Part shown: positions 41,417-50,881 of the stretch, one piece after another | Layout: the number at the start of each line of letters is the position of its first letter | How positions within the stretch are numbered: the first letter of the stretch is position 1 | From: Spongiivirga citrea | GTDB taxonomy: Bacteria > Bacteroidota > Bacteroidia > Flavobacteriales > Flavobacteriaceae | Length of the DNA: 64,000 bases | Assembly: GCF_010671565.1 (NCBI RefSeq) | Contig: NZ_JAABOQ010000005.1 | Coordinates: 124,001-188,000, forward strand | Direction: 5' to 3' | Program-made: the position numbers and the translations under genes | Notes under the pieces: model-generated | Database searches by the model: none | Told to the model about the DNA's origin: nothing | The model's input: only the letters and a program-made list of their open reading frames with translations

Positions 41417-44260
41417 TTAATGTGCCTCCAACCAATTCTGACCAAGTCCAAGATCAACGTCTAACGGAACATCCATTTTATAGGCGTTTTCCATCTCGGT
41501 TTTGATTAAGGTTTTCATTTCCTCTAACTCGGGTTTGTAAACATCAAAAACCAATTCATCATGAACTTGTAAAAGCATTTTGGTCTTGTAATTACCTTCT
41601 TTAAGCTTTTTATGAATATTGATCATGGCGATCTTGATCACATCGGCTGCACTACCTTGTATAGGTGCATTTACGGCATTTCGTTCAGCAGCACCGCGAA
41701 CAACAGCATTCCCAGAATTGATATCTTTTAGATAACGACGTCGACCAGATATTGTCTGTACATATCCATTTTCACGAGCAAAATCGACTTGATCACTCAT
41801 GAAATTGCGAAGCTTTGGATAGGTTTTATAATAGGTCTCAATAAGCTCTTTAGCCTCAGTTCTTGAAAGATCAGTTTGGTTACTTAATCCGAATGCGGAT
41901 ACTCCGTAAATGATACCAAAGTTGACGGTTTTGGCATTGCCACGTTGTTCTCTAGTAACATTATTTATGTCGACATTAAAAACTCTTGCAGCAGTAGATG
42001 CATGAATGTCTTCCCCATTTTTAAAAGCATTAATCATCGTATCTTCTTTGCTGAGGGCGGCGATGATACGTAATTCAATTTGAGAATAATCTGCTGCTAA
42101 TAGTACATGGTCTTCATCGCGAGGAACAAAGGCCTTTCTAACCTGACGACCACGTTCGGTGCGAATAGGAATATTTTGAAGATTCGGGTTGTTCGAACTC
42201 AACCTTCCAGTTGCAGCTACGGTCTGCATATAGTCGGTGTGAACACGACCAGTACTTTCTTCAACTTGTTCTGGTAATGCATCTACGTAGGTGCTTTTTA
42301 GTTTACTAAGACCTCGATAGTCCAATACATTTTGAATAATTTGATGGTCTTTCGCTAAATACGAAAGCACATCTTCAGCGGTTGAGTACTGGCCTGTTTT
42401 GGTCTTCTTCGGTTTATCTACTAGTTTCAATTTCTCAAAAAGAATAACGCCCAATTGTTTTGGTGATGCAATATTGAATTCCTCACCGGCTTCTTCGTAG
42501 ATCGATTTTTCAAGACTCGCTATGTCACTATCCAACTCTGAAGATAATCCATTTAAAAAGTCTTTATCAAGATTGATGCCTTCCAACTCCATATCGGCTA
42601 AAACCGAAACGAGAGGGACTTCAATATCATTGAATAGGGTTTTGGTATGTGCTTCGGTTAATTCTTTTTCAAAGTGCTCTTTTAATTGCAGTGTGATATC
42701 GGCATCTTCAACAGCGTATTCCGTTTGTTTTTCAACAGGAACATCGCGCATTGATAATTGGTTTTTTCCTTTTTTCCCAATGAGTTCAGTAATTGAAACA
42801 GGCGTATAATTCAAATAGGTCTCTGCCAGCACGTCCATATTATGACGCATATCTGGGTTAATCAAATAATGCGCTAACATTGTGTCGAAAATGCCACCTT
42901 TTACACCTACATTATATTTAGCTAATACTTTTATATCGTACTTAAGGTTCTGACCAATTTTTTGAATATTCTCTGCTTCGAAGAATGGGCGTAGCTGCTC
43001 TATTATCTCCTGCGCTTTTTCTTTTTCTGGAGGAAATGGAATGTAATATCCTTTTCCGACATCCCATGAGAATGCAATGCCCACCAACTCGGCCGTAATC
43101 GGATTAATTCCGGTAGTCTCGGTATCAAAACAAACGCTTGTTTGCTTCATCAACTTCTCCATAAAGAGATTCATTGCCAGTCCTGGATTTACCAGTTGAT
43201 ATAAATGTTGTGTGGTACCAATTGTTTTACGACCTGTTGTACTCGAAACTTCTGTTTGAATAGTAGCACTTCCTGATCCTTCATCAAACAATGAAAACTG
43301 ACCAGCGCCAGCTGTTGAAACTTTAGCTTTTGGTTTTTCTGCTGCGACTTCAGCAGTTGCGTTAATTTCTGCTTCACCTGAAAACAACTTGATAAATTGA
43401 TCTGTCAAGCGTCGGAATTCCAATGTCTGGAAAATTTCTTGAACCTTATTTTTGTCCGGTTCGGAAAGCTCATAATCAGATGCATCAAATGTCACTGGGC
43501 AATCTAATATAATTGTTGCCAGTTCACGAGAAAGTCTTCCTAGTTCGGCATTAGCCTCAACTTTTTCCTTCATCTTGCCTTTTAGCTCATGTGTGTTTGC
43601 CAACAGGCCTTCTAAACCGCCATATAGCTTAATAAATTTCTTAGCTGTTTTGTCTCCAACTCCTGGTAGTCCTGGAATATTATCTACCGCATCTCCCATC
43701 ATTCCCAAATAGTCGATTACTTGCTCAGGGCGCTCGACTTCAAATCTGGCTTGTACTTCAGGAATTCCCCATATTTCAATGCCATTTCCCATCCTAGCTG
43801 GGCGATACATAAAGATGTTTTCACTTACCAATTGAGCATAATCCTTATCAGGCGTAACCATGTATACTTTATAGCCTTCTTTTTCCGCTTGTTTAGAAAG
43901 CGTTCCAATTAAATCATCTGCTTCAATTCCTTCTTGTTCGATAATAGGAATATGCATCGCATTTAAGATTTTCTGAATATAAGGCACTGCAATTTTTATT
44001 GCCTCAGGGGTTTCATCACGATTTGCTTTGTACTCAGGAAATTGCTCTGTTCTCGCAGAGCTTCCCCCTTTGTCAAAAGCCACTGCCAAATGATCCGGTT
44101 TTTCACGTCTTATTACATCGAAAAGCGAGTTGGTGAATCCCATGATCGCCGAGACATCCATACCTGTACTGGTAATACGCGGATTCTTAATGAAAGCATA
44201 GTAACCACGAAAAATTAGGGCATAGGCATCGAGTAAAAAAAGGCGTTTTTGGTCGGACAT
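41417..44260 (-). CDS. polA: DNA polymerase I
   Basis: The 947-residue enzyme has a 5'-3' exonuclease domain (about 1-290: LFLLDAYALIFRGYYAF, VAFDKGGSSARTEQFPEYKANR, GVGDKTAKKF), a 3'-5' proofreading domain (about 370-540: FDTETTGINPITAELVGIAFS) and an A-family polymerase domain (about 560-947). The polymerase domain contains LLAADYSQIELRI (metal Asp), RGNAKTVNFGIIYG (O-helix) and LLQVHDELVFDV (second Asp). The start is the Met at 44260 (MSDQKRLF); an upstream ATG adds an unlikely leader. A TACATTTA box (44289-44282) could be its -7 element. All catalytic residues are intact. Confidence 0.97.
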   Translation of the reverse strand: MSDQKRLFLLDAYALIFRGYYAFIKNPRITSTGMDVSAIMGFTNSLFDVIRREKPDHLAVAFDKGGSSARTEQFPEYKANRDETPEAIKIAVPYIQKILNAMHIPIIEQEGIEADDLIGTLSKQAEKEGYKVYMVTPDKDYAQLVSENIFMYRPARMGNGIEIWGIPEVQARFEVERPEQVIDYLGMMGDAVDNIPGLPGVGDKTAKKFIKLYGGLEGLLANTHELKGKMKEKVEANAELGRLSRELATIILDCPVTFDASDYELSEPDKNKVQEIFQTLEFRRLTDQFIKLFSGEAEINATAEVAAEKPKAKVSTAGAGQFSLFDEGSGSATIQTEVSSTTGRKTIGTTQHLYQLVNPGLAMNLFMEKLMKQTSVCFDTETTGINPITAELVGIAFSWDVGKGYYIPFPPEKEKAQEIIEQLRPFFEAENIQKIGQNLKYDIKVLAKYNVGVKGGIFDTMLAHYLINPDMRHNMDVLAETYLNYTPVSITELIGKKGKNQLSMRDVPVEKQTEYAVEDADITLQLKEHFEKELTEAHTKTLFNDIEVPLVSVLADMELEGINLDKDFLNGLSSELDSDIASLEKSIYEEAGEEFNIASPKQLGVILFEKLKLVDKPKKTKTGQYSTAEDVLSYLAKDHQIIQNVLDYRGLSKLKSTYVDALPEQVEESTGRVHTDYMQTVAATGRLSSNNPNLQNIPIRTERGRQVRKAFVPRDEDHVLLAADYSQIELRIIAALSKEDTMINAFKNGEDIHASTAARVFNVDINNVTREQRGNAKTVNFGIIYGVSAFGLSNQTDLSRTEAKELIETYYKTYPKLRNFMSDQVDFARENGYVQTISGRRRYLKDINSGNAVVRGAAERNAVNAPIQGSAADVIKIAMINIHKKLKEGNYKTKMLLQVHDELVFDVYKPELEEMKTLIKTEMENAYKMDVPLDVDLGLGQNWLEAH

Positions 44261-44365
44261 GTCGTGCTGAATTATGAATGGTAAATGTAGGCAACCCAAT
44301 TAGATTTTAAAAATACTGTAACACATTCTCTGATTTCACAACTAACAGATTAAAACATCAGCAAC

Positions 44366-45496
44366 ATGAAACTTTTTTGGAAGATTTTACTAGGATTAAT
44401 TGGTTTAGGCGTTTTGGCCATACTGGCATTTGGAATATGGTTTTACAACACTGAACTCAAGGTTGATGAACTTGCAATTGCAGCTGATGACAACCAAATA
44501 AGTAAGGTAGAAAAAGCTGATGCTTGGTTGGCAAAAATGCAATCAGACAATAAGTTTAATGGAGGAGTGCTGCTTATAAAGAATGATAGTGTATTGCTGA
44601 AAAAGGCCTACGGGTTTACTGACCATACAGAAACCACTCCCTTAAGCACAGCATCTGCATTTCGGTTAGCTTCGGTTTCAAAGCAGTTCACGGCTACAGG
44701 AATTATGATCCTTAAAGAAAAGGATTCACTCGATTTTGATGATACAATAACAAAGTTTTTTCCTGAATTATCCTATGATAAAGTGACTTTAAGAATGCTG
44801 TTAAATCATACTTTAGGAATACCAGATGCCTATATGAACTATCCTGAAAAATATTCAGATGAGGTAGGGGATTTATTAACTAATGAAAAGGTAGTAAAGT
44901 TATTGGCTAAAGACAATCCACCTTTTAAAAATGAACCTAACTCAACTTATGAATATTCTAATTTGGGTTATGTGTTGCTTTCGGCAACTATTGAAAAAGT
45001 AAGTGGACAATCGTTTGAAAATTTTATGAAAACCGAATTGTTTGAGCCATTAGGAATGAAAAATACGCGTGTTTGGAATTTATTGTCCGAAGATAAAACC
45101 TTTGAAAACAAAACCGCCAGTTTTATGAATTTTAGAGGTTCAAAGGAAGCTTTGTCGCCAGAAGTGCTTGATGGTGTTTCGGGAGATGGAGCAGTGTTTA
45201 GTAGCCTTGATGATTTTGAGATTTGGAATCAGTTTTGGTATAAAAATGATATCCTTTCCCAAGAAACAATGAATGAAGCTTTTAAAACACCAACGCTGAC
45301 TACTGGCTCAACCTCTGACTATGGTTTTGGCTGGACTGTCACTCCAAATGCAGTTTGGCACAATGGCTCTTGGTTAGGCGCTCGAACAATGATTATTAGA
45401 AACTTTGAACTCAAGAATTGTCTCGTGATTTTGGATAATTCTAGCTCGCTTCATGTCGATAAAATAGGACAGGAGTTGGTGAAGGTTTTTAAATAA
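44366..45496 (+). CDS. Serine hydrolase of the beta-lactamase class C family
   Basis: The 376-residue protein has an N-terminal membrane anchor (about 5-27). The beta-lactamase/penicillin-binding fold carries the nucleophile motif S103-V-S-K106, the Y-S-N motif in YEYSNLGY, and a C-terminal HNGS in place of KTG. Such proteins are esterases, D-aminopeptidases or peptidoglycan-active enzymes more often than true beta-lactamases. A second member of the family is at 55-56 kb. Confidence 0.92.
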   Translation: MKLFWKILLGLIGLGVLAILAFGIWFYNTELKVDELAIAADDNQISKVEKADAWLAKMQSDNKFNGGVLLIKNDSVLLKKAYGFTDHTETTPLSTASAFRLASVSKQFTATGIMILKEKDSLDFDDTITKFFPELSYDKVTLRMLLNHTLGIPDAYMNYPEKYSDEVGDLLTNEKVVKLLAKDNPPFKNEPNSTYEYSNLGYVLLSATIEKVSGQSFENFMKTELFEPLGMKNTRVWNLLSEDKTFENKTASFMNFRGSKEALSPEVLDGVSGDGAVFSSLDDFEIWNQFWYKNDILSQETMNEAFKTPTLTTGSTSDYGFGWTVTPNAVWHNGSWLGARTMIIRNFELKNCLVILDNSSSLHVDKIGQELVKVFK

Positions 45497-45501
45497 TGTA
45501 G

Positions 45502-45673
45502 TGTCACTTCGAGTGATTCCGATGGCAATCGGGATTGTATCGAGAAGTCGTAAGATCGTATAATAACAAAGTATATTGACAAGCAGGGTTCTCGACCTGC
45601 CCGTCCGTCAGGCGGGTACATTTTTCATAATTTCGATTCCATCTTCATTATAAAAAACACTCGAACTGACATT
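45502..45673. repeat. Imperfect inverted repeat element, flavobacterial intergenic family
   Basis: TGTCACTTCGAGTG (45502-45515) and CACTCGAACTGACA (45658-45671) are complementary at 13 of 14 positions. Inside are TCGAGAA/TTCTCGA and two hairpins: CCGAT-ggca-ATCGG and CCCG...CGGG within GACCTGCCCGTCCGTCAGGC. The right end recurs at 57304-57323 as a 20-base identical stretch. It resembles dispersed hairpin elements seen between genes in many Flavobacteriaceae; function is unknown. Confidence 0.7.
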
Positions 45674-45709
45674 TCGCAATGTGAATGTTTTGGAAATTTA
45701 AGAACTTTT

Positions 45710-46219
45710 TTACTCCACCACAGTAAATTCAATAAATTGATCTTCTACATTTAAAAATTTACTCTCCAATGAAAAATCAGGGCAGTTTGATCGTCCAATT
45801 TCGATGTCTCCACCATTAAAATGTGAATAGGTCCCCGTCCGATTTAAAGTAACTTCAACCTCTAGTTCGTAAGCTTCAGTTTCTGAATTATACGGTAATA
45901 CGAACCAATTTGAGAAACGACCCTGACTTCCACTAACAAAATTTAAAGAGTTCTCTAAAAATATGTTATCAGATAATAAAACGACTAATGCTGTAGGATC
46001 AGCTGTTTCGTTAAATAAATTTCTTGAACTCCCGAAAAAGTTGTTTGAAGCTGGTAAGTTAATAGTCATTGTAATGGTATCACCCTTGGTATAGGTTTCT
46101 TGCAAAGGGGATAAGGTCATGATATCAACTGAAGTTTCTTCAAAAATACATTCATCGTCTTCGCATTGGGTGGCCATTAAAAGCGGACTTAATAGTAAAA
46201 GAAATATGGCTTTTCGCAT
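45710..46219 (-). CDS. Putative lipoprotein of unknown function
   Basis: The 169-residue protein has a lipoprotein signal (MRKAIFLLLLSPLLMATQC, Cys19) followed by a mostly beta domain (VEVTLNRTGTYSHFNGGDIEIG). It contains a CEDDEC motif after the lipid Cys. I do not recognise the family. It is probably an outer-membrane or inner-membrane lipoprotein. It lies alone between the inverted-repeat element and the glycosylasparaginase gene. Confidence 0.65.
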   Translation of the reverse strand: MRKAIFLLLLSPLLMATQCEDDECIFEETSVDIMTLSPLQETYTKGDTITMTINLPASNNFFGSSRNLFNETADPTALVVLLSDNIFLENSLNFVSGSQGRFSNWFVLPYNSETEAYELEVEVTLNRTGTYSHFNGGDIEIGRSNCPDFSLESKFLNVEDQFIEFTVVE

Positions 46220-46302
46220 GTTGTTTGTTTCGCTTTAGATACCAGTAAGGATAGAAGGTTGCTTTAGGTCATGTAAACTTTATGTTATAAAAAACTATTT
46301 GG

Positions 46303-47298
46303 TTAGGTTTTATTAAAATAATCTGCTGCTAAATTCTCATTTTTCCCATCTTGAAACTGCGTCATGCTAAAACCGCTGTGTATAGAGTAATAACCGACCT
46401 CACCTTGCTTATTAATGGCAATATATCCAACCTGAAAGTCTTTGTAGTTGCTTGCTTTTTTATTTACAATACGACCGATCGCTTCTACGCAAGCCTCTTG
46501 CGGACTTCTTCCTTGACGCATTAACTCAACGATAAGAAAGCTGCCAACTGTTTTTAATACTTCCTCGCCAAGTCCGGTTGCAACGGCTCCGCCAATTTCA
46601 TTATCGATAAATAATCCAGATCCTATTATGGGGGAATCACCAACGCGCCCAGCCATTTTATATGCCAGTCCGCTCGTGGTACAAGCACCTGCAATATCGC
46701 CATTACTGTCAATAGCCAACATGCCAATGGTGTCGTGATTTTCGATATTAATAATGGGTTTATATTCCGATTTTACCTTCCAAGCTTCCCAATCTTTTTT
46801 AGACTTTTCAGTGAGTAGATCTTCTGCTTTAAATCCGCTTTCTAAGGCGAATTGTTTGGCGCCTTCGCCAGCTAAAATTACATGGGGAGTATCTTCCATC
46901 ACCTTTCTTGCAACAGCTATGGGATGCTTGATGTCTTGCATATAAAGTACAGCACCATAATCACCATCTTTATTCATGATACAGGCATCTAGGGTCACAT
47001 GACCATCACGATCAGGTAAGCCCGCATAACCAACCGATTGATTGTTTGGGTCGGCTTCCTCGATCATAACACCGTGCTCAACCGCATCTAAGGCCGATTT
47101 TCCACTTTGTAATACTTCCCATGCTTTTGCGGTTGCATTTGGGACATTCCACGTTGCAACCACAACTGGAAGACTGATTTTTGAAACCGTTTTTTCTTGT
47201 TGTTTTTCAGATTTTTCAGCGCAACTCAAGGTTGATGTTCCTACTAAAATTCCCGTGCTGCCTAAAGCGGCGTTTTTTACAAAGTTTCTGCGTTTCAT
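46303..47298 (-). CDS. N4-(beta-N-acetylglucosaminyl)-L-asparaginase (glycosylasparaginase)
   Basis: The 331-residue Ntn-hydrolase resembles the glycosylasparaginase of Elizabethkingia (formerly Flavobacterium) meningoseptica: SVGYAGLPDRDGHVTLDACIM, HVILAGEGAKQFALESGF, PIINIENHDTIGMLAID, ACTTSGLAYKMAGRVGDSPIIGSGLF. The precursor is cut before T190 in HDTIGML, freeing the nucleophilic Thr. The N-terminus (MKRRNFVKNAALG...STLSC) is a Tat-type signal with a lipobox, so it is likely a periplasmic lipoprotein. It splits GlcNAc-Asn left from N-glycoproteins. It is divergent from cutC, with 47 bases between start codons. Confidence 0.95.
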   Translation of the reverse strand: MKRRNFVKNAALGSTGILVGTSTLSCAEKSEKQQEKTVSKISLPVVVATWNVPNATAKAWEVLQSGKSALDAVEHGVMIEEADPNNQSVGYAGLPDRDGHVTLDACIMNKDGDYGAVLYMQDIKHPIAVARKVMEDTPHVILAGEGAKQFALESGFKAEDLLTEKSKKDWEAWKVKSEYKPIINIENHDTIGMLAIDSNGDIAGACTTSGLAYKMAGRVGDSPIIGSGLFIDNEIGGAVATGLGEEVLKTVGSFLIVELMRQGRSPQEACVEAIGRIVNKKASNYKDFQVGYIAINKQGEVGYYSIHSGFSMTQFQDGKNENLAADYFNKT

Positions 47299-47345
47299 TT
47301 ATACTAATTATCTTGAAGTCATATTACTCACCTAAGATACCAAAA

Positions 47346-48071
47346 ATGATTGTTGAAATATGCACATCTAATTATCAGTCTGCAATTAATGCTGAATTAG
47401 CTGGAGCTAACCGTATTGAATTATGTGCAGAATTAGCTGTTGGTGGTATTACGCCTTCTCATGGTTTGATCGAGCAGGTATTGCAGGATATTGCCATTCC
47501 TGTTCATGTTTTGATTCGGCCTCGAAGCGGGGATTTTTTCTACAGCGATGGGGAGTTTGAAATAATAAAAAAGGATATTCAGTTTTGCAAGGAAATAGGT
47601 TGTGCTGGAGTGGTTATCGGAATGCTGAACAAGGATTTTACAATTGATGTTGAAAGAATTAGACAACTAGTAGCTTTGGCAAGACCAGTGCATATTACTT
47701 TTCATCGCGCTTTTGATTGGGTGTCTGACCAAAAAACTGCACTTGAGAAATTGATTGGTTTAGGAGTTGATAGTGTTTTAACTTCAGGAAAGAAGACTTC
47801 CGCTGAATTGGGAATTGAGAATCTCATCGAATTAAAAGAAATAGCTGGAAATAGGATTAACATAATACCAGGTGGTGGGATAAATGCGAGTAATGCATCA
47901 ATGTTCAAGGAAAACATATTTGATCAAATTCACTTTTCCGGGATGCTTATTCAGGATGATCAACACCCTGAAAAGCTATCCATGAATAGCCCACAACTTT
48001 TGCGAAACGAGCATGTAGCCATTTCCGATATCGAACGAATTCGATCTGTACTTGCGGTATTGCGAAAATGA
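47346..48071 (+). CDS. cutC: CutC-family protein
   Basis: The 241-residue TIM-barrel protein has the N-terminal VEICTSNYQSAINAELAGANRIELCAELAVGGITPSHG, then VHVLIRPRSGDFFYSD, HITFHRAFDW and IIPGGGINASN, all typical of CutC. The family was first linked to copper tolerance, but its enzymatic role is uncertain. The ATG at 47346 is chosen because it begins the conserved part; the longer frame would overlap the divergent gene. Confidence 0.93.
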   Translation: MIVEICTSNYQSAINAELAGANRIELCAELAVGGITPSHGLIEQVLQDIAIPVHVLIRPRSGDFFYSDGEFEIIKKDIQFCKEIGCAGVVIGMLNKDFTIDVERIRQLVALARPVHITFHRAFDWVSDQKTALEKLIGLGVDSVLTSGKKTSAELGIENLIELKEIAGNRINIIPGGGINASNASMFKENIFDQIHFSGMLIQDDQHPEKLSMNSPQLLRNEHVAISDIERIRSVLAVLRK

Positions 48072-48073
48072 GT

Positions 48074-48307
48074 TTAAGAAAGTGCTTGTTTCTTTCTAAT
48101 GATGATATCGACATCATTTAATTCTTTATCGATACTTGCAATTACCTGAGTTACGATTTTATTGATATAATAACCCGATACAATTACTGTTTGAAATGCC
48201 AAAAGCATAAAAAGACTCACGTTATCTATCCAATTAGTAAGTAAGTGCACAATAATTGCTAAACTGTTTGCCGCCAATGCGGTTCTAAATATGATTGATG
48301 TTATCAT
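48074..48307 (-). CDS. Small membrane protein of 77 residues
   Basis: The short frame has two hydrophobic segments (about 5-22 and 30-52) and a charged C-terminus (DKELNDVDIIIRKKQ). No family is recognised. Its stop codon lies three bases past the convergent cutC gene and it has an ATG and a coherent hydrophobicity pattern. It is probably real, but a conserved homologue would be needed to be sure. Confidence 0.5.
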   Translation of the reverse strand: MITSIIFRTALAANSLAIIVHLLTNWIDNVSLFMLLAFQTVIVSGYYINKIVTQVIASIDKELNDVDIIIRKKQALS

Positions 48308-48428
48308 GATGAATAATTTTTAATAGCCTTTTGCAAATTTGGTGCCATTATTATTTACGTGGTAGAGGGATCAACTGGTTTTCAACGGGGAAAAATCCTT
48401 ATTTTCATCAAGCATTATAATACACCGT

Positions 48429-49199
48429 ATGAAAATTTTTAGAAAAATTAGATTTCAAGAGTTAACCAAAAGCAATTTTGGTAAATATATTGTGTATGCC
48501 ATAGGAGAAATCATTTTAGTGGTCATTGGTATTCTGATTGCATTGTATGTTAATAATAAAAAAGAAGAGGCAGATCAATTAAAACTGCAACGAAATCATC
48601 TTGTCTTAATAAAGGAAGAGCTAGAGAATAATTTGATAATCCTAGATAAAGAAAATAAAGAGCTGCATAATATAGTAACAAACATTAAGGATTTAGTCAA
48701 CTTGAAAAATTCGGACCAACCTTTAGATCAGGTTACAGAAGTTCACCTATCCGAGCTATTATTTTTACCGCTGACACGATCAATCGAAATTGATTATGAA
48801 AACGGAGCTTTCAACAATTTTGTAACATCTGGTAATTTGGAGGATATAAAAAATGATAGTATTAAGACCATATTGCGGTCATGGAATAGGAAAATAGAAA
48901 CGGTTAAACTGCAGGAGTATGCAGTAAATGAAGCATTCGACAAGGCAGTAAATTTTGTCAATACTAATGGTTCTTTAAAAACAGTTCTTGATAAGATTGG
49001 GTTAAGCAAAGCGTATTTAGAGGTCAACGATAATTCTGAGCCTTATAGTAATAAATTCCTCCTAAGGTCAAGACAGTTTGAAAACATTTTAATTCAGTAT
49101 CTCGGGGTAGCGACGCAACTACTTAGAAAAAACTACCTCACGTTTAAAAGTGATATTGAGTTACTAATTCGTCTAATTGATGTGGAACTCATTCAATGA
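48429..49199 (+). CDS. DUF6090 family membrane protein
   Basis: The 256-residue protein begins MKIFRKIRFQELTKSNFGKYIVYAIGEIILVVIGILIALYVNN, a basic tail, one membrane helix and a polar anchor, as in DUF6090 proteins of flavobacteria. The remainder (about 45-256) is a long helical, partly coiled-coil domain on the far side of the membrane. Function is unknown; many copies occur per genome in this group. Confidence 0.88.
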   Translation: MKIFRKIRFQELTKSNFGKYIVYAIGEIILVVIGILIALYVNNKKEEADQLKLQRNHLVLIKEELENNLIILDKENKELHNIVTNIKDLVNLKNSDQPLDQVTEVHLSELLFLPLTRSIEIDYENGAFNNFVTSGNLEDIKNDSIKTILRSWNRKIETVKLQEYAVNEAFDKAVNFVNTNGSLKTVLDKIGLSKAYLEVNDNSEPYSNKFLLRSRQFENILIQYLGVATQLLRKNYLTFKSDIELLIRLIDVELIQ

Positions 49200-49278
49200 G
49201 TTCCGCATTTCGTTAATACTTCCTTAAAAGTCAAGAACCTCCTTTTGAAGGTCTTATTTTTGTTGAAATTTTTATTCA

Positions 49279-50508
49279 ATGCGCTTACTAGTATTTGGCA
49301 CTTTCATATTTGCAATTACTTTTTATACCTATCACGCTTTAAAAGCGGGAACTGGGAATAGATGGATTTCGATAGGTTACCTCGCTCTTTGGGCAGCATT
49401 AATTATTAGTTTTTTCTATCAGTTTTCTACAGGAATGTATAAAACTGCATTTACCCCATTAAGAAGTTTTTGGAATGGTTTGTTTGTTGCTCTTTTTGTG
49501 GCAGGAATGTTTGTTGCAGTGGTATTATTGTTAGAAGATGTTATACGTCTTGCAGGAGGATTGATTAAAAAAGTATCATCAAATGGCGATCAGGCCTTAA
49601 GCATACAATCACGACGAAAATTTATAAGCCAAATAGCTTTAGGTTTAGCAGCCGTACCCTTTAGTTCATTGTTATATGGTGTTTTTAAGGGGCGATATAA
49701 CTATAAGGTATTAAAGTACACCTTGCACTTCGAGGATCTGCCTGAAGCCTTTGACGGATATAGGCTTACACAAATAAGTGATATACATAGTGGCAGTTTT
49801 GACAACAGAGATAAGATAGATTATGCGGTCAACTTGATTAATGAACAACAATCGGATACTATTTTGTTTACTGGAGATATGGTAAATAACGTTGCGGATG
49901 AAATGTTGCCTTGGCAGGATCTTTTTGGAAAACTAACAGCAAAAGATGGGGTGTTTTCTGTTTTAGGGAATCATGATTATGGCGATTATGTCGAGTGGCC
50001 TAATTTGGAAGAAAAAGCCCAAAATTTAGAAAAGCTTAAAGGTATTCAAAAAGAAATGGGCTTTGATCTTTTGCTAAATGAAAGCCGATATCTTGAACGC
50101 GACGGTCAGCGTATTGCATTAGTCGGAGTTGAGAATTGGGGAGCTGGTGGTTTTAAGAAGAAAGGAGATCTTAAAAAAGCTAGTGAGGCAATTGATAAAG
50201 ACGATTTTAAAATATTGATGAGTCATGATCCATCGCATTGGGAACAGAAGGTGATTAATGATGATTATCATTACCACTTAACCCTTAGTGGTCACACACA
50301 CGGAATGCAATTTGGTATTGAAATTCCAGGATGGGTAAAATGGAGCCCAGTAAAATGGCGATACACCCATTGGGCGGGTATTTATAAGGAGGTAGGTCAA
50401 TACATTAATGTAAATCGCGGATTTGGTTTTATCGGTTATCCAGGTCGAGTGGGAATATGGCCAGAGATCACCGTAATAGAGCTCAAAAAAGGCTCAAAAC
50501 CAGCATAA
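49279..50508 (+). CDS. Membrane-anchored metallophosphoesterase
   Basis: The 409-residue protein has three to four N-terminal membrane helices (about 3-130) and a calcineurin-like phosphoesterase domain (about 155-400) with all metal motifs: QISDIHSGSF, FTGDMVNN, LGNHDYGDY, MSHDPSHW and LSGHTHGMQ. The domain binds two metals and hydrolyses phospho-mono- or diesters. Related membrane-bound members act on UDP-diacylglucosamine (LpxH-type) or lipids, but this substrate is unknown. The thioredoxin-like gene follows. Confidence 0.93.
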   Translation: MRLLVFGTFIFAITFYTYHALKAGTGNRWISIGYLALWAALIISFFYQFSTGMYKTAFTPLRSFWNGLFVALFVAGMFVAVVLLLEDVIRLAGGLIKKVSSNGDQALSIQSRRKFISQIALGLAAVPFSSLLYGVFKGRYNYKVLKYTLHFEDLPEAFDGYRLTQISDIHSGSFDNRDKIDYAVNLINEQQSDTILFTGDMVNNVADEMLPWQDLFGKLTAKDGVFSVLGNHDYGDYVEWPNLEEKAQNLEKLKGIQKEMGFDLLLNESRYLERDGQRIALVGVENWGAGGFKKKGDLKKASEAIDKDDFKILMSHDPSHWEQKVINDDYHYHLTLSGHTHGMQFGIEIPGWVKWSPVKWRYTHWAGIYKEVGQYINVNRGFGFIGYPGRVGIWPEITVIELKKGSKPA

Positions 50509-50522
50509 TTAGGAATAAACAC

Positions 50523-50530
50523 TATATTTG
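50523..50530 (+). promoter_or_regulatory. Putative -7 element for the thioredoxin-like gene
   Basis: TATATTTG matches the Bacteroidetes -7 consensus TAnnTTTG exactly, 42 bases before the start codon; TTTGTTAAACAAA just after it is a small inverted repeat. No clear -33 element is present. Confidence 0.4.
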
Positions 50531-50571
50531 TTAAACAAACGTTTTGTAGTAGTTATCTAAATTGTAGCGCT

Positions 50572-50868
50572 ATGTCAAAATTTGGTCAATTAATTGATGC
50601 TGCCACTCCGGTATTACTGGACTTCTTTACAGAATGGAGTGAGCCTTCAACTTCTATGCATCCAGTACTTCTGGATGTCGCCGCAGCAATGGGCGATAAA
50701 GCCAAAGTCATTAAAATTGATGTTGAAAAAAACCAAGAATTAGCTGAGGCACTTCGCGTAAAAGGTCTTCCAACATTAATGATCTACAAAAATGGCGAAA
50801 TGAAATGGCGCCAAAGCGGTGAGCAAGACGCCAATACGCTTATTGGACTTTTACAAGAGTATATTTAG
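50572..50868 (+). CDS. Thioredoxin-fold protein lacking the CXXC active site
   Basis: The 98-residue protein has the thioredoxin fold: VLLDFFTEW, KAKVIKIDVEKNQELAEALRVKGLPTLMIYKNGEM with the cis-Pro loop, and a C-terminal helix. Where W-C-G-P-C-K is expected it reads W22-S23-E24-P25-S26-T27, so both redox cysteines are replaced by serine. It therefore cannot be a disulfide reductase; it may be a chaperone, a decoy or a binding subunit. The cis-Pro and hydrophobic core are kept, so the fold is under selection. Confidence 0.88.
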   Translation: MSKFGQLIDAATPVLLDFFTEWSEPSTSMHPVLLDVAAAMGDKAKVIKIDVEKNQELAEALRVKGLPTLMIYKNGEMKWRQSGEQDANTLIGLLQEYI

Positions 50869-50881
50869 TGAATTAAAAGCT

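Noticed and set aside
47181-47345. Upstream extension of the cutC frame
   Set aside because: It would overlap the divergent glycosylasparaginase start; CutC proteins begin with M-x-V-E-x-C as at 47346.
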